Shown here in pieces: positions 1 to 7,396 of a DNA stretch of 57,411 nucleotides. A program made the translations under genes and the position numbers. The notes under the pieces were generated by a model. That model saw nothing but the letters and a program-made list of their open reading frames with translations, made no database searches and was not told where the DNA came from. Where the stretch lies: positions 1 through 57,411 of IMG/VR virus record IMGVR_UViG_3300020001_000001. One strand, given 5' to 3'. Source of the DNA: a virus. Numbering within the stretch: position 1 is the stretch's first letter; each line of letters starts with the position of its first letter.

Positions 1-497
1 GCTCTGCGCCCTCCCCGGAATGATCCGCACTCGGAATGGGACCCGAACGATAGCCTCTCGCAACAATAGTCTCGCCCGCCCGTCAATCCGATATCCGAAC
101 GATTGGACCCCGCGAGCGAGTGTGACCTCAACACCACACAGATACGGATATGTAATTGTTACGATAGCGGCATACCCCTTGCGGCACCTTGGATCGCGCG
201 TACAGGCGTCGCGCCCTCTTTCCTTGCGCTGATACCTGGAACGGCTTGCGCCGGCCTGTAGCGCAAATTCGCGCCACGCGAGACACAATCTCGCCCGGCG
301 AGATCGAAGCTACTTCAGTGGCACGCCCATTGCCGGGTCTTGGACATAGGTTGAACGGCGCCTCGTACGCGCCAGCATAACTACCATGCTGCGCTATAGC
401 CTTCTCGCCTATAGCCTGCGCCGGAGCGGCCAGAAAGTGGACAATAAAAAACCCCTGCCATCACTGGCAGGGGTTGAACAGGTTCCGGCTTGCCGGA
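1..497. other. Non-coding region at the linearisation point
   Basis: I see no convincing gene here: the open frames on both strands give arginine-rich, low-complexity peptides without ribosome-binding sites. It holds a perfect 8-bp-arm inverted repeat (288-304, ATCTCGCC-C-GGCGAGAT), next to a one-mismatch copy of the genome-wide palindrome (306-316, GAAGCTACTTC). It also holds two copies of CTATAGCCT near 396-416 and the terminator of the leftward operon. With 56844-57310 it makes a gene-free block of about 960 bp on the circle. No cos or pac site could be recognised. Confidence 0.6.
446..475 (-). terminator. Rho-independent terminator of the leftward early operon
   Basis: On the minus strand an 11-bp GC-rich stem (AACCCCTGCCA / TGGCAGGGGTT) with a 4-nt loop runs directly into TTTTTTATTG. 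It lies just past the last small gene of the leftward unit. Confidence 0.92.
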
Positions 498-563
498 TCA
501 GAGAAGCAATGCCGCCACGTAGACCAGCATGGCCGCTACGGCGCAAAGGCCCATATTGGACAT
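498..563 (-). CDS. 21-residue single-span membrane peptide
   Basis: The peptide begins MSNMGLCAVAAML and is almost wholly hydrophobic, so it would form one transmembrane helix. Its ATG overlaps the TAA stop of the upstream gene (TAATG), and GGAGAAGG sits just upstream, which suggests translational coupling. It is the last gene before the operon terminator. The function is unknown; small membrane effectors are common in phage early regions, but nothing here decides between holin-like, toxin-like or neutral roles. Confidence 0.6.
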   Translation of the reverse strand: MSNMGLCAVAAMLVYVAALLL

Positions 564-1051
564 TAGCCTTCTCCCTCGTTAGTGACCGGCGCGGCGGTAA
601 CGCCACCATTCCAGACAGTGGGTTTCGGCTTACGCGCGTTTTCCGCTTTCCGCTCCGCACTACTCGCCAGCATACGCCCGCGAGCCAGTACGCCCGGCAT
701 GTCAGAATAGTTGATCTTGAACATGTCAGCCACGGCTTGCCGCGCATCTTTCGGGCGGGGGAAATCCGCTTGCGCGTCAATGAACGCGACGCGAGCTTCC
801 ATGCACCGCTCGTCAGACAACGCAATGATCGTCGCCGCTTTCAGTGCGAAGCCTTCGGAGCGAATACATTCAGTCAGCTCATGGGTGTTGGATGCCAGAT
901 AGCCCGATACGCGCATTGTATCGCCGTGCAACACAACCAATTCATCCAGTAGATCACTTGTGGCATCGGTCGCACCGTCTAGCCATTCGTGGATTGTTGC
1001 CGCCTGTTTGGCGGAAAGGCCAGCGAAGAAAAGCGCGAAAGGTGTTGTCAT
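563..1051 (-). CDS. Hypothetical early protein
   Basis: A 162-residue protein beginning MTTPFALFFAG, not recognised. This start follows AGGAG with an 8-nt spacer; an upstream ATG at 1087 has no ribosome-binding site. The sequence is mostly alpha-helical and soluble, with a basic stretch near residue 130 (AERKAENARKPKP). It lies directly downstream of the ParB-like gene in the same transcription unit and is coupled to the membrane peptide that follows. Confidence 0.75.
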   Translation of the reverse strand: MTTPFALFFAGLSAKQAATIHEWLDGATDATSDLLDELVVLHGDTMRVSGYLASNTHELTECIRSEGFALKAATIIALSDERCMEARVAFIDAQADFPRPKDARQAVADMFKINYSDMPGVLARGRMLASSAERKAENARKPKPTVWNGGVTAAPVTNEGEG

Positions 1052-1108
1052 CGTTCGTACTCCTGGAAAGGGAAACCCCTGGCGCACAATGCCAGGGGGA
1101 AAGCCAGC

Positions 1109-2485
1109 CTATTTACGCGCAACCTTGCGGGTTGTCGCGCCAGTCATCGCTTGCGCCATTGCGCCGCGCTCAGTGCCGTTGGCGATGGCTTTGGACGCGA
1201 TAACGGCGGCCAGCGGCGCGGAACGATTGGCTTTTGCGATTGCCTTGCGCTCCGCTTCATTCGCGGCGGCATTACGCTCCGCTTCGTCCCTGCGACGTGT
1301 TTTGTCCGCCGCTTCCTTCGCCGCGACCACGCGAGCAACGGTAGCGAGCCGTTCCGTCTCGCGTTTGGCCGCTTCCACCTTGGCCGCTTCCCGCGCCTTG
1401 GCCGCAGTCTTTTCCTGCGCTTTGGTCAGTAACGGGATCGTGACCTTTGCCGGTACGGCTGGAATCGGCGCTGGCGCAGTGTCGCCCGGTTCGGATATGC
1501 CGACGAAGTGCTTCCAACCCATGTTGACGATTACGATCATCTTGCGTGCGGTAGCAGCATCTGCGAATGCGCAGACAATCGCGCCGTTCCGGTCGATCAT
1601 GTCACCGTCATGCTCGCCCTTGCCTTGCGAGAATGGTCCAGCAATGGCCGAAAACGGATCGGCGTTATCCGCCTTCGCGCGTGATGCCAATTCGGCATGT
1701 TGCGCGTTATTTTGCGCCAATCGGTCAACACGCGCCGCCGGAGCGGGCGGCGTCGCGCTCTTTTTGTTCTTGTCGCCGACGGTACGCTTGCCAGTCGCTT
1801 TTTCCTCCGCCTCGGCCAGTATCTTGCCACTGGCCTTTTTCGCGCCCGCGGCAATCGCGGCATCCTTCGCGCCCTTGCCAATCTCAGTTGCTTTTTTCTC
1901 GCCGTGCGCACCTGTCAGTAACACCGCCACTGTTGGCGCTATCCAGCCTTCTTTAATCAGCGCCTTCAATTCCGGGTTGGCGTTCGCCAGTTTCATTGCC
2001 TTGCGTACCCAGCCGATTGTTTTGATGCCGCATTGTGCGGCAATCTGAGTCTCGGTCATTCCCTCGGCCTTCAATTCCAGGTACGCCGCGCCCTTCTCGT
2101 GCTCGGCCAGGTGTTTTCCGGCATTGGAGTGGATTAGGTTCAAGAGCATATCGCGCTTGCTGCGTTCCGTACCATCTGCGTTCCGCGCCTCAGGAATGAT
2201 TGACACTTTTTTGACGCCAGCGCGGATCGCCGCCTCACGGCGCCTATGCCCGGAAATGACAAAAGTCTCTTGGCCGACAATGCGAACGGTAATCGGCTCA
2301 TCCATCAAGTACCCAGTCGCGAGGGCCATTGATGACACAAGCGAAGCGTCATCTTCGTCAATGTCTGGATCAAACGCATCGCGGACATTGTATCCCGGAA
2401 TAACCTTTAAGTTATTCGGGTCAATAACGTGCCACGGGCCGGACATGGTGACTGTTTTCGGCATATCAACATACTTGCTTGCCAT
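1109..2485 (-). CDS. ParB/Spo0J-like nuclease-domain protein 1
   Basis: A 458-residue protein whose N-terminal half has the ParB/Srx fold signature. A YNVRDAFDP segment near residue 30 and the conserved GHRRREAA loop near residue 100 are followed by a predicted helix-turn-helix (MTETQIAAQCGIKTIGWV, near residue 165). The C-terminal half is a long Ala/Lys/Glu-rich helix, probably coiled coil. The start is fixed by GGAG 8 nt upstream. It has its own extended -10 promoter and a GAAGTATACTTC palindrome upstream. ParB-family proteins bind palindromic centromere-like sites; no ParA is encoded. Whether it segregates DNA, spreads on it, or acts as nuclease or regulator cannot be told from sequence. 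Confidence 0.85.
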   Translation of the reverse strand: MASKYVDMPKTVTMSGPWHVIDPNNLKVIPGYNVRDAFDPDIDEDDASLVSSMALATGYLMDEPITVRIVGQETFVISGHRRREAAIRAGVKKVSIIPEARNADGTERSKRDMLLNLIHSNAGKHLAEHEKGAAYLELKAEGMTETQIAAQCGIKTIGWVRKAMKLANANPELKALIKEGWIAPTVAVLLTGAHGEKKATEIGKGAKDAAIAAGAKKASGKILAEAEEKATGKRTVGDKNKKSATPPAPAARVDRLAQNNAQHAELASRAKADNADPFSAIAGPFSQGKGEHDGDMIDRNGAIVCAFADAATARKMIVIVNMGWKHFVGISEPGDTAPAPIPAVPAKVTIPLLTKAQEKTAAKAREAAKVEAAKRETERLATVARVVAAKEAADKTRRRDEAERNAAANEAERKAIAKANRSAPLAAVIASKAIANGTERGAMAQAMTGATTRKVARK

Positions 2486-2556
2486 TTGAATTACTCCATT
2501 GCACTTGCGCCAATTCTCGCAACCCGTTGAACGCGGCGCTTCTTTCAACGTCCAAA

Positions 2557-2585
2557 ATAGTAACACAAGGTTATCGTCATGTCAA
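2557..2585 (-). promoter_or_regulatory. Promoter of ParB-like gene 1
   Basis: TTGACA, a 17-bp spacer ending CTTGTGT, then TACTAT. It belongs to the same extended -10 family as the promoters at 7707, 7974, 9829 and 13372. A GAAGTATACTTC palindrome (2602-2613) lies 16 bp upstream of the -35 box. Confidence 0.8.
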
Positions 2586-2755
2586 ATAGCCCTATCAGGC
2601 TGAAGTATACTTCTGGCCTTATCCCAACGCGCCCGCATTTCCGCGCGAACAACATAGCCAAGAGCGCACGTCATACGCACTTACGCGGGCGCATACGCGC
2701 ACGCGAGAACGCTCCGGTACGCGCGAGCGCCCGACGCACCCACGACGTACGCGCA

Positions 2756-2787
2756 AACAGGCCCGGACGTTTCCGCCCGAGCCTGTT
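2756..2787 (-). terminator. Hairpin, possible weak terminator
   Basis: On the minus strand AACAGGC and GCCTGTT pair around an inner CGG/CCG, followed by TTTGCG. The short U-run makes it a weak terminator candidate between the leftward operon and the ParB gene, which has its own promoter. Confidence 0.45.
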
Positions 2788-2793
2788 ACGCTT

Positions 2794-2867
2794 ACCCACT
2801 ATACGATTACGCGCACCCACTACTAATCATGTGCGGGCACCCACTATACGATTACGCGCACCCACTA
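2794..2867. repeat. ACCCACTA repeat array
   Basis: ACCCACTA occurs at 2794, 2815, 2839 and 2860, that is with 21-, 24- and 21-bp pitch. Two copies continue as ATACGATTACGCG; the one at 2815 continues as CTAATCATGTG, which recurs upstream of the rightward promoter (7938-7972). The array occupies the gene-free stretch 2486-2851, which otherwise holds the ParB promoter, one palindrome, a hairpin and CG-alternating sequence. Two-helical-turn spacing suggests cooperative protein binding (inference). Confidence 0.75.
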
Positions 2868-3082
2868 CGCATCTGGTGTTTGCGGCCACGACAACCCCCG
2901 ACGTGGCCCAGATGTTTGCCGCAACCGCATTGTCGCCCGGCGAGCACCGCGGCCATGTCCTGCTTACGCTTTCGTACTGTCGTGATCGCTACCTCCAATT
3001 CAGCCGCTACACGTTTGACACCGCGGCCACCCAACAACCGCAACCTGATCGCCCGGTCAATCGACGGCTCTATTCGGTTCAT
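2852..3082 (-). CDS. Small HTH / zinc-ribbon-like protein
   Basis: A 76-residue basic protein, MNRIEPSIDRAIRLRLLGG at the start. A helix-turn-helix-like segment lies at about residues 15-40 (GVKRVAAELEVAITTVRKR), followed by CGCGKHLGHVGGCRG, which could bind zinc. AGGAGG precedes the ATG. It is the last gene before the repeat array and ParB promoter, and its 3' end runs into that array. The HTH makes it a candidate operator-binding regulator (inference). Confidence 0.7.
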   Translation of the reverse strand: MNRIEPSIDRAIRLRLLGGRGVKRVAAELEVAITTVRKRKQDMAAVLAGRQCGCGKHLGHVGGCRGRKHQMRSGCA

Positions 3083-3470
3083 CCGGCGCCTCCTGAAGCG
3101 CCCGCAACGCTCGCAGCGTCATCTGACCGTGACCTCCGAGCGCACGCCATGCCGCGTACGCCGCTGCCGAACCGCGTGGCGACCACGTATTGCGCGAGTT
3201 GTCCGCCGCCCGGATCGTGCGTGCGACCTGCACCATGAATCTGTCCAGTTTACCCGCATCCGCCGCCCAGGCATACCGGGTCAACTTCGCCCGGTATGCA
3301 GCGAGGAAAGCGTCTTTCGTCGGCGCTCCCGTGTCGTTCCGTCGTTTCAGTTCCGCCGAGATGATGACGGCTCTCCACTGTTCCAGCGGCCCGCAAAGCC
3401 TATCGAGCAACGTCTGCGTCCCTGTGCACCTGACCGCGCATCTAAACCTGTTGCGTACGTTCGGAATCAC
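3057..3470 (-). CDS. Hypothetical early protein
   Basis: A 137-residue basic protein with no recognised domain. It starts at a GTG that overlaps the TGA stop of the preceding gene (GTGA), so it is probably translationally coupled. Its 3' end overlaps the next gene by 26 nt. Confidence 0.6.
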   Translation of the reverse strand: MIPNVRNRFRCAVRCTGTQTLLDRLCGPLEQWRAVIISAELKRRNDTGAPTKDAFLAAYRAKLTRYAWAADAGKLDRFMVQVARTIRAADNSRNTWSPRGSAAAYAAWRALGGHGQMTLRALRALQEAPDEPNRAVD

Positions 3471-3748
3471 GACTTTCTCCCCTGCCCCATAATCGCCAAC
3501 GTGATATCGGTCAGTTCGTCGATGATCTGCTGTAGTCCAAGAACGCGGTCAACGTGCTGCTGTCGCGCAACGCCGTAAGCCTCTGGCGGCATCGTCTGGT
3601 AGTCGCGACCATGCGGACAGCACCCGGTCAGGTAATCCATTGCCGTTTGCAGGTTCGATATCGCCGCGCGGTTCGCGACGATCAACGCGACCGCGCTTGT
3701 CCCGTTGAGGTTAACCGTCGGCACGATTAGTGTCCGTTTCGTCTCCAT
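3467..3748 (-). CDS. Conserved phage hypothetical protein
   Basis: A 93-residue protein beginning METKRTLIVPTVNLNGTS. The N-terminal PTVxLNGTS pattern and a central CPHGRDYQ segment match a small protein family I recall from many siphophages; its function is unknown. A perfect AGGAGG precedes the ATG, and a GAAGTATACTTC palindrome (3764-3775) sits just upstream of that Shine-Dalgarno sequence. Confidence 0.75.
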   Translation of the reverse strand: METKRTLIVPTVNLNGTSAVALIVANRAAISNLQTAMDYLTGCCPHGRDYQTMPPEAYGVARQQHVDRVLGLQQIIDELTDITLAIMGQGRKS

Positions 3749-3773
3749 TTAATCCTCCTGAGTGAAGTATACT

Positions 3774-3869
3774 TCAGCCGCCCGCCAGCACCACTACCAG
3801 CGGACGCAGCACGATCGGGTACGCCGCGACAAACGCGACGAGCCCGGTCACGATCGACAGCGTTCTCAC
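3774..3869 (-). CDS. 31-residue membrane peptide
   Basis: It starts at a GTG overlapping the TGA stop of the previous small gene and encodes one long hydrophobic stretch (SIVTGLVAFVAAYPIVL). It is likely a single-span membrane peptide translated by coupling with its neighbour. Function unknown. Confidence 0.5.
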   Translation of the reverse strand: MRTLSIVTGLVAFVAAYPIVLRPLVVVLAGG

Positions 3870-4012
3870 GAACGCCAGAGACGGTTCAGAAACCGCTGGT
3901 ACTCCTGGCCCGCTGCGTATCCGCGAGCGTAGCAGGTGGTCCCGACAAGTATTCCGACCGCCACGGCGACCGCTACGCAATAGGTAATCACGTCAAACAA
4001 ATCGAAGTGCAT
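3866..4012 (-). CDS. 48-residue single-span membrane protein
   Basis: It starts MHFDLFDVITYCVAVAVAVG after a perfect AGGAGG. One N-terminal transmembrane helix is followed by a basic tail. Such short membrane proteins are common in phage early regions. The GTGA overlap with the next peptide suggests the two work or are made together. Confidence 0.6.
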   Translation of the reverse strand: MHFDLFDVITYCVAVAVAVGILVGTTCYARGYAAGQEYQRFLNRLWRS

Positions 4013-4023
4013 CGTACCCCCTC

Positions 4024-4218
4024 CTAAAACCGATAGCGCCGAAACAATTCCTGCGCCGCCTTATGCTCTTTCAGCATTGCCCGGTACAGGTCCTGTCGCT
4101 TTTTCCTGTACTTCCTTCCCCGGCCCTCCGGGTTGAGCAACCGTCTCGTCGCCCGTATGACCTCCACGTTGCTCTGACTGACGTGTAGGCCCAATCGGCA
4201 GTACGTCCCGTACATCAT
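4024..4218 (-). CDS. Small basic conserved phage protein
   Basis: A 64-residue, strongly basic protein (pattern YCRLGLHVS ... YRAMLKEHK) of a type I recall from several siphophages; function unknown. Its ATG overlaps the stop of the pentapeptide-repeat gene (ATGA). Confidence 0.7.
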   Translation of the reverse strand: MMYGTYCRLGLHVSQSNVEVIRATRRLLNPEGRGRKYRKKRQDLYRAMLKEHKAAQELFRRYRF

Positions 4219-4739
4219 TCGCGCTCCTGATCGCCTTCGCCGATCTCCGCAGCATCAGCGAACGCCTGCTCGATCCCGGCGTTTATCGACGGTCCCGCGT
4301 CGAACCAGCCCGCGATTTTAGCCATGCGCTCCAGGTGATCCACGATGGCCAGAGACTCGTCGCCAAGCGGAGTACCGCCCCGCGTCGCTGTCCAGTGTTC
4401 GCGAGCCGCCGCGAACGTCGGAAAATCGCGACACCCGGCTTGAACTCGGATCGTTTTTTCACGACGGGCCAGAAAAATATAGCCGTCTGACCGTTGACCT
4501 CCGCAGATGATCCCGGCGCCCGTCATGTCGGCGCCACTCATGTTGGCGCCCCTCATGTTGGCGCCCCTCATGTTGGCGCCCGTCATGTTGGCGCCCGTCA
4601 TGTTGGCGTCCCTCATGTCGGCGCCACTCATGTTGGCGTCCCTCATGTTGGCGCCCCTCATGTTGGCGCCCGTCATGTTGGCATTTCGGAAATCACGTTT
4701 GCCCGCAGCGTAACGCGCCTCAAATTCTTCACGGGTCAT
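4215..4739 (-). CDS. Pentapeptide-repeat protein
   Basis: A 174-residue protein. Residues 19-79 are about eleven A(N/D)MxG/D pentapeptides in an unbroken run (ANMTG, ANMRG, ADMRD and so on), which should fold as a right-handed quadrilateral beta-helix. The repeat is also visible in the DNA as a near-perfect 15-bp tandem. The last 95 residues are a separate soluble domain that includes FPTFAAAREHW. Bacterial pentapeptide-repeat proteins of the Qnr/MfpA type mimic B-DNA and bind gyrase; whether this one does is inference. A GAAGTATACTTC palindrome and an AGGAG Shine-Dalgarno sequence precede the gene. Confidence 0.85.
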   Translation of the reverse strand: MTREEFEARYAAGKRDFRNANMTGANMRGANMRDANMSGADMRDANMTGANMTGANMRGANMRGANMSGADMTGAGIICGGQRSDGYIFLARREKTIRVQAGCRDFPTFAAAREHWTATRGGTPLGDESLAIVDHLERMAKIAGWFDAGPSINAGIEQAFADAAEIGEGDQERE

Positions 4740-4769
4740 CAGTTTTTCTCCTGTGTTTGGAAGTATACT

Positions 4770-4934
4770 TCAGGCCACCAAGGCCAAAAGCGTGTAGAGA
4801 AAAATCAGCACCATCGAGACGGCGCTAACCAGGGCGAAACCCCGCGACGCGGGGTTCCGTAGTCGTCGTGACAGTTCCGTCGCGTTGAGTATCAGCACGA
4901 GAACTGTCACGAGGTAAAGCCATTTAGCAGTCAT
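4770..4934 (-). CDS. 54-residue two-span membrane protein
   Basis: It begins MTAKWLYLVTVLVLILN and has two hydrophobic helices (residues about 4-17 and 32-54) joined by a basic loop (ELSRRLRNPASRG). The ATG overlaps the 3' end of the preceding gene by 11 nt, consistent with coupling. Its TGA stop lies inside the palindrome at 4760-4771. Unrecognised; a holin-like or envelope-modifying role is possible but not shown. Confidence 0.65.
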   Translation of the reverse strand: MTAKWLYLVTVLVLILNATELSRRLRNPASRGFALVSAVSMVLIFLYTLLALVA

Positions 4935-5271
4935 CGGGATCGTAGTAGCACGAGTGTATGTCTACCGCGATCATGTCCGCGACGGACTTGAACTTGGTCA
5001 ATTCCCACAACCGACTATGCCGTCTCGCCAACGATTGCCGTACCCGAACACGCGAAATCTCGATGTACGTATCGCCGGTGAACCGCGTATCCTGAAAATC
5101 GCCGCCTTTCTCGGCGATAAGATGAAGGCACAAATCACGCAACGTCGGATCGTCCATCCGCGCCGCCTCACGGTTGAGATTGACATCAACCTTGACCGCT
5201 CCCGGACACGCGGGCATCCACATTGTCCCGGTCAGACCGCCGACAAGGCGCAGTTGGTATTTCCAGTTCAT
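4924..5271 (-). CDS. Hypothetical early protein
   Basis: A 115-residue soluble protein starting MNWKYQLRLVGGLTG, not recognised. The start lies one nucleotide past the upstream stop codon. The C-terminus is acidic (YYDPDDC). Confidence 0.65.
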   Translation of the reverse strand: MNWKYQLRLVGGLTGTMWMPACPGAVKVDVNLNREAARMDDPTLRDLCLHLIAEKGGDFQDTRFTGDTYIEISRVRVRQSLARRHSRLWELTKFKSVADMIAVDIHSCYYDPDDC

Positions 5272-5272
5272 G

Positions 5273-5830
5273 TCACACGTCCATTTCGTGATCGTGGAAC
5301 GACGTGTCGAGCGACGGCGTATCCAGCGGCGCGTCAGGATCGAGATACCGGCTTCGCTGTTTCTTCCGCCGTTTCTTGGCGGGGTAATCCCGCGTCAATG
5401 CCGACGAGCGTTGTTCCGTGACGACCGGCTCACCCTCCGCTATCTTGCGGGTAACTGTTGCCCTCAATACGGCCAGCGGGTGCGACGGTGCGAGCGCCCG
5501 GCCATTCAGGACCAGATACTCCACGACATCCGGCGTAGGCCACTTATCGGCCACAACCCTCGCCACGTCAGCCCGCGTCACCGGCTCACTCACAAACTGC
5601 GTTCCGGGTTCGGAAGTTACTTCCGAATTGTGGAACGTGGCGGTATGCCGGAACGTGGACGCCGAAGCCGCCTTCAACCCGACGTGGAGGTTGTCGCCTT
5701 CCGCGAGCGTCACGACCTCGCACCCGTCAAAAGCGATGTACGCCTTGCCGTCCACCACCTTAACCCACACACCCAGATCGTCGTCGAGCCGCGTGCGGTG
5801 TATCACTCGGTCCATGAGATGCTTAATCAT
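5273..5830 (-). CDS. Hypothetical early protein with embedded palindrome
   Basis: A 185-residue protein with no recognised domain. Residues 70-73 (EVTS) are encoded by a copy of the genome-wide palindrome (5612-5624). The C-terminal third is basic (KKRRKKQRSR) and ends in an acidic tail. Its start overlaps the previous gene by 8 nt. Confidence 0.65.
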   Translation of the reverse strand: MIKHLMDRVIHRTRLDDDLGVWVKVVDGKAYIAFDGCEVVTLAEGDNLHVGLKAASASTFRHTATFHNSEVTSEPGTQFVSEPVTRADVARVVADKWPTPDVVEYLVLNGRALAPSHPLAVLRATVTRKIAEGEPVVTEQRSSALTRDYPAKKRRKKQRSRYLDPDAPLDTPSLDTSFHDHEMDV

Positions 5831-6035
5831 CGTTACCCTCCTTCGTGTACTCGTACGACCACTGACCGATGCGATTGCCGTTCGCGTCCAGAACCGGCTT
5901 CACGAACGTACGTCTCGCGTAGACGGTCTGGCCTACCTGCCAACCGGCGTGCCGGATCAGCCGTTTCAGTTCCGGCCCCGGCTCGTCGAATGCAGCGTTG
6001 TCGCAGTCGATCGTGAGCGTGAATTTAGCTGGCAT
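5823..6035 (-). CDS. Small conserved phage protein
   Basis: A 70-residue protein, MPAKFTLTIDCDNAAF at the start. The CDNAAF motif and general shape match a small protein I recall from many phages, function unknown. It overlaps the genes on both sides by about 10 nt, typical of a tightly coupled operon. Confidence 0.7.
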   Translation of the reverse strand: MPAKFTLTIDCDNAAFDEPGPELKRLIRHAGWQVGQTVYARRTFVKPVLDANGNRIGQWSYEYTKEGNDD

Positions 6036-6207
6036 CGGAAACCCCGCACGCTTTCAGGAAACGCGGCATATCGAAGCGCCGGTTGCCGTTCACGAGTTCA
6101 CTAGCGAAAGCCCTGGCGATACTGGCGCGCACCGTGTCCATACCGATGATCGCCGTATTCCAATCGCGAATGACTTTCGCGATCAGTTCGTAGTCCTTTT
6201 TCGACAT
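6025..6207 (-). CDS. Small conserved phage protein
   Basis: A 60-residue helical protein beginning MSKKDYELIAKVIRDW, of a family common in siphophages and of unknown function. AGGAG lies 8 nt upstream of the ATG and the palindrome GAAGTATACTTC (6228-6239) just before that. Confidence 0.75.
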   Translation of the reverse strand: MSKKDYELIAKVIRDWNTAIIGMDTVRASIARAFASELVNGNRRFDMPRFLKACGVSDAS

Positions 6208-6237
6208 TTCAGTCTCCTGTTTCGGTTGAAGTATACT

Positions 6238-6516
6238 TCAGACGGCGACTGGCGCCGTCCGAAGATATTCGATCAGATCGTCCAGTTCTCGCAAATCGCC
6301 CGCGAGCCGTGCGGCGTCATCTTCCGTGTTCTCGTACTCCTCGTACAACACCATGTCGCGGCACGACACATGCAGCCACTCGATACACCGGCGCCGGTGT
6401 TTCTCCGATTGCACCGCGCCTCTTTCGTCAAACCCGTACATGCACGCACCGGGATCATCGTTCGTCATGTACGAGCCCCACTGCGCCGCTCGTACCCAGA
6501 ACTGTGCGGGCGTCAT
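6238..6516 (-). CDS. Hypothetical early protein
   Basis: A 92-residue protein. I place the start at the ATG overlapping the upstream stop (ATGA), which begins MTPAQFWVRAAQWG; an in-frame ATG 51 nt further upstream is possible. The last third is acidic and helical (RELDDLIEYL). Not recognised. Confidence 0.6.
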   Translation of the reverse strand: MTPAQFWVRAAQWGSYMTNDDPGACMYGFDERGAVQSEKHRRRCIEWLHVSCRDMVLYEEYENTEDDAARLAGDLRELDDLIEYLRTAPVAV

Positions 6517-6728
6517 TCGACCGTTCCCGACCAATATCTGAAGGTGTCGGGGTCCGATCTGTTCCACTTGTCGAGTAGTTCAAAAAACTCGACGCGCGTG
6601 ATATCTCTATGCTGAGTACTCCGCGTTGTGTGGACGAGCCTTTTCCCGGACGGTATGTGCAGACAAGTGTAGCGCCAGTCACCCGGCGACACCCGAGCGT
6701 GATGGAAATAATCTTGCGCCGTTTTCAT
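6513..6728 (-). CDS. Hypothetical early protein
   Basis: A 71-residue protein beginning MKTAQDYFHHARVS, joined to its neighbours by ATGA overlaps at both ends. No domain recognised; the helical segment VEFFELLDKWNR lies at the C-terminal half. Confidence 0.6.
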   Translation of the reverse strand: MKTAQDYFHHARVSPGDWRYTCLHIPSGKRLVHTTRSTQHRDITRVEFFELLDKWNRSDPDTFRYWSGTVE

Positions 6729-6967
6729 CACCCGGCCACCTTCAGCCACTTGCCATCGTCCTGCTTCTCGTACTTTTGGCCTTTACCCGTACCCAGGCCG
6801 ACGCCAACGCGACGGTGACACGTCAAGCACATATTCCCCCAGGGTCCCATTTTTGTTTTGCCGTCAACGAACGCCGTCGTGATGGCGTGCGAGTGGTGCA
6901 GGTTAAGGTCGCACTGTGTCGGCGCATCGCCCATCCAGTATCGTTTCTTCGGGGCTTCATCGCTCAT
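6728..6967 (-). CDS. Putative metal-binding early protein
   Basis: A 79-residue protein with a CDLNLHHSH segment at residue 19 and MCLTCHRR at residue 46; these Cys and His residues could form a zinc site or a reduced HNH-like fold. AGGAG precedes the start, and an unusually structured leader with two hairpins (6986-7026) separates it from the gene upstream. Function unknown. Confidence 0.65.
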   Translation of the reverse strand: MSDEAPKKRYWMGDAPTQCDLNLHHSHAITTAFVDGKTKMGPWGNMCLTCHRRVGVGLGTGKGQKYEKQDDGKWLKVAG

Positions 6968-6985
6968 TGTGGTTACTCCTGTTAC

Positions 6986-7026
6986 CCTGGCTTCCCCAGG
7001 CTGCTACCGACGGCAAGCCGTCGGTA
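6986..7026 (-). promoter_or_regulatory. Two stable hairpins in an intercistronic leader
   Basis: Two inverted repeats lie side by side: TACCGACGGC-AA-GCCGTCGGTA (7005-7026) and CCTGG-CTTCC-CCAGG (6986-7000). No U-run follows on either strand, so they are more likely processing or stability elements than terminators. The palindrome at 7037-7048 lies just upstream in the transcript. Confidence 0.6.
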
Positions 7027-7046
7027 ACGGTATGCGGAAGTATACT

Positions 7047-7382
7047 TCAAACTCGCCCGATCATGTTCGCCTTACGAATACTCTGCACGTCAATCCACTT
7101 CTCCAGACTAACTGGACGCAACTGCGTGTGATCTACCGCCCGGTACGTCCACGCCATAATCGGAAAGCCTGCTTTATCGACTCCGATGAGCCGCCACGCG
7201 GCGGCTTCACAGGGGACCATGGTGCAACCAACGCTGCCGTCTATTCGTTTATGCGCCTCGGCATAGCCCGTTTCGTGCGTATGGGGTAAAACGCAAATGC
7301 AGTTCGTGATCTTCACGATCTCTTTCGCCGCCATATCGTATGCTACGTCGTTCACTTTTAGTCCTGGGAATACGTCGGCCAT
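7047..7382 (-). CDS. Hypothetical early protein
   Basis: A 111-residue protein beginning MADVFPGLKVNDVAYDM after AGGAGG. It has several Cys and His residues (ITNCICVLPHTHETG, GCTMVPCE) but no recognised domain. Its stop codon overlaps the palindrome at 7037-7048. Confidence 0.65.
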   Translation of the reverse strand: MADVFPGLKVNDVAYDMAAKEIVKITNCICVLPHTHETGYAEAHKRIDGSVGCTMVPCEAAAWRLIGVDKAGFPIMAWTYRAVDHTQLRPVSLEKWIDVQSIRKANMIGRV

Positions 7383-7396
7383 CTTGTCCTCCTGTA

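Noticed and set aside
306-316. GAAGCTACTTC, GAAGTAGCTTC (28610-28620), GAAGTACTTC (52490-52499) and GAAGTACCGAACTTC (17473-17487) as further palindrome sites
   Set aside because: Each breaks one arm or has a spacer of 0 or 5 bp. Single near-matches are expected by chance, so they were left out of the count.
1-952. Plus-strand ORFs in the left end
   Set aside because: They give arginine-rich, low-complexity products, overlap the terminator or real minus-strand genes and lack ribosome-binding sites.
2641-2780. CRISPR-like array from the ACCCACTA repeats
   Set aside because: The repeats are short, spacers are not unique-length inserts, and there are no cas genes. They look like operator units.
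4494-4862. Plus-strand ORF rich in HVGA repeats opposite the pentapeptide gene
   Set aside because: It is the antisense shadow of the pentapeptide repeats and has no start signals.
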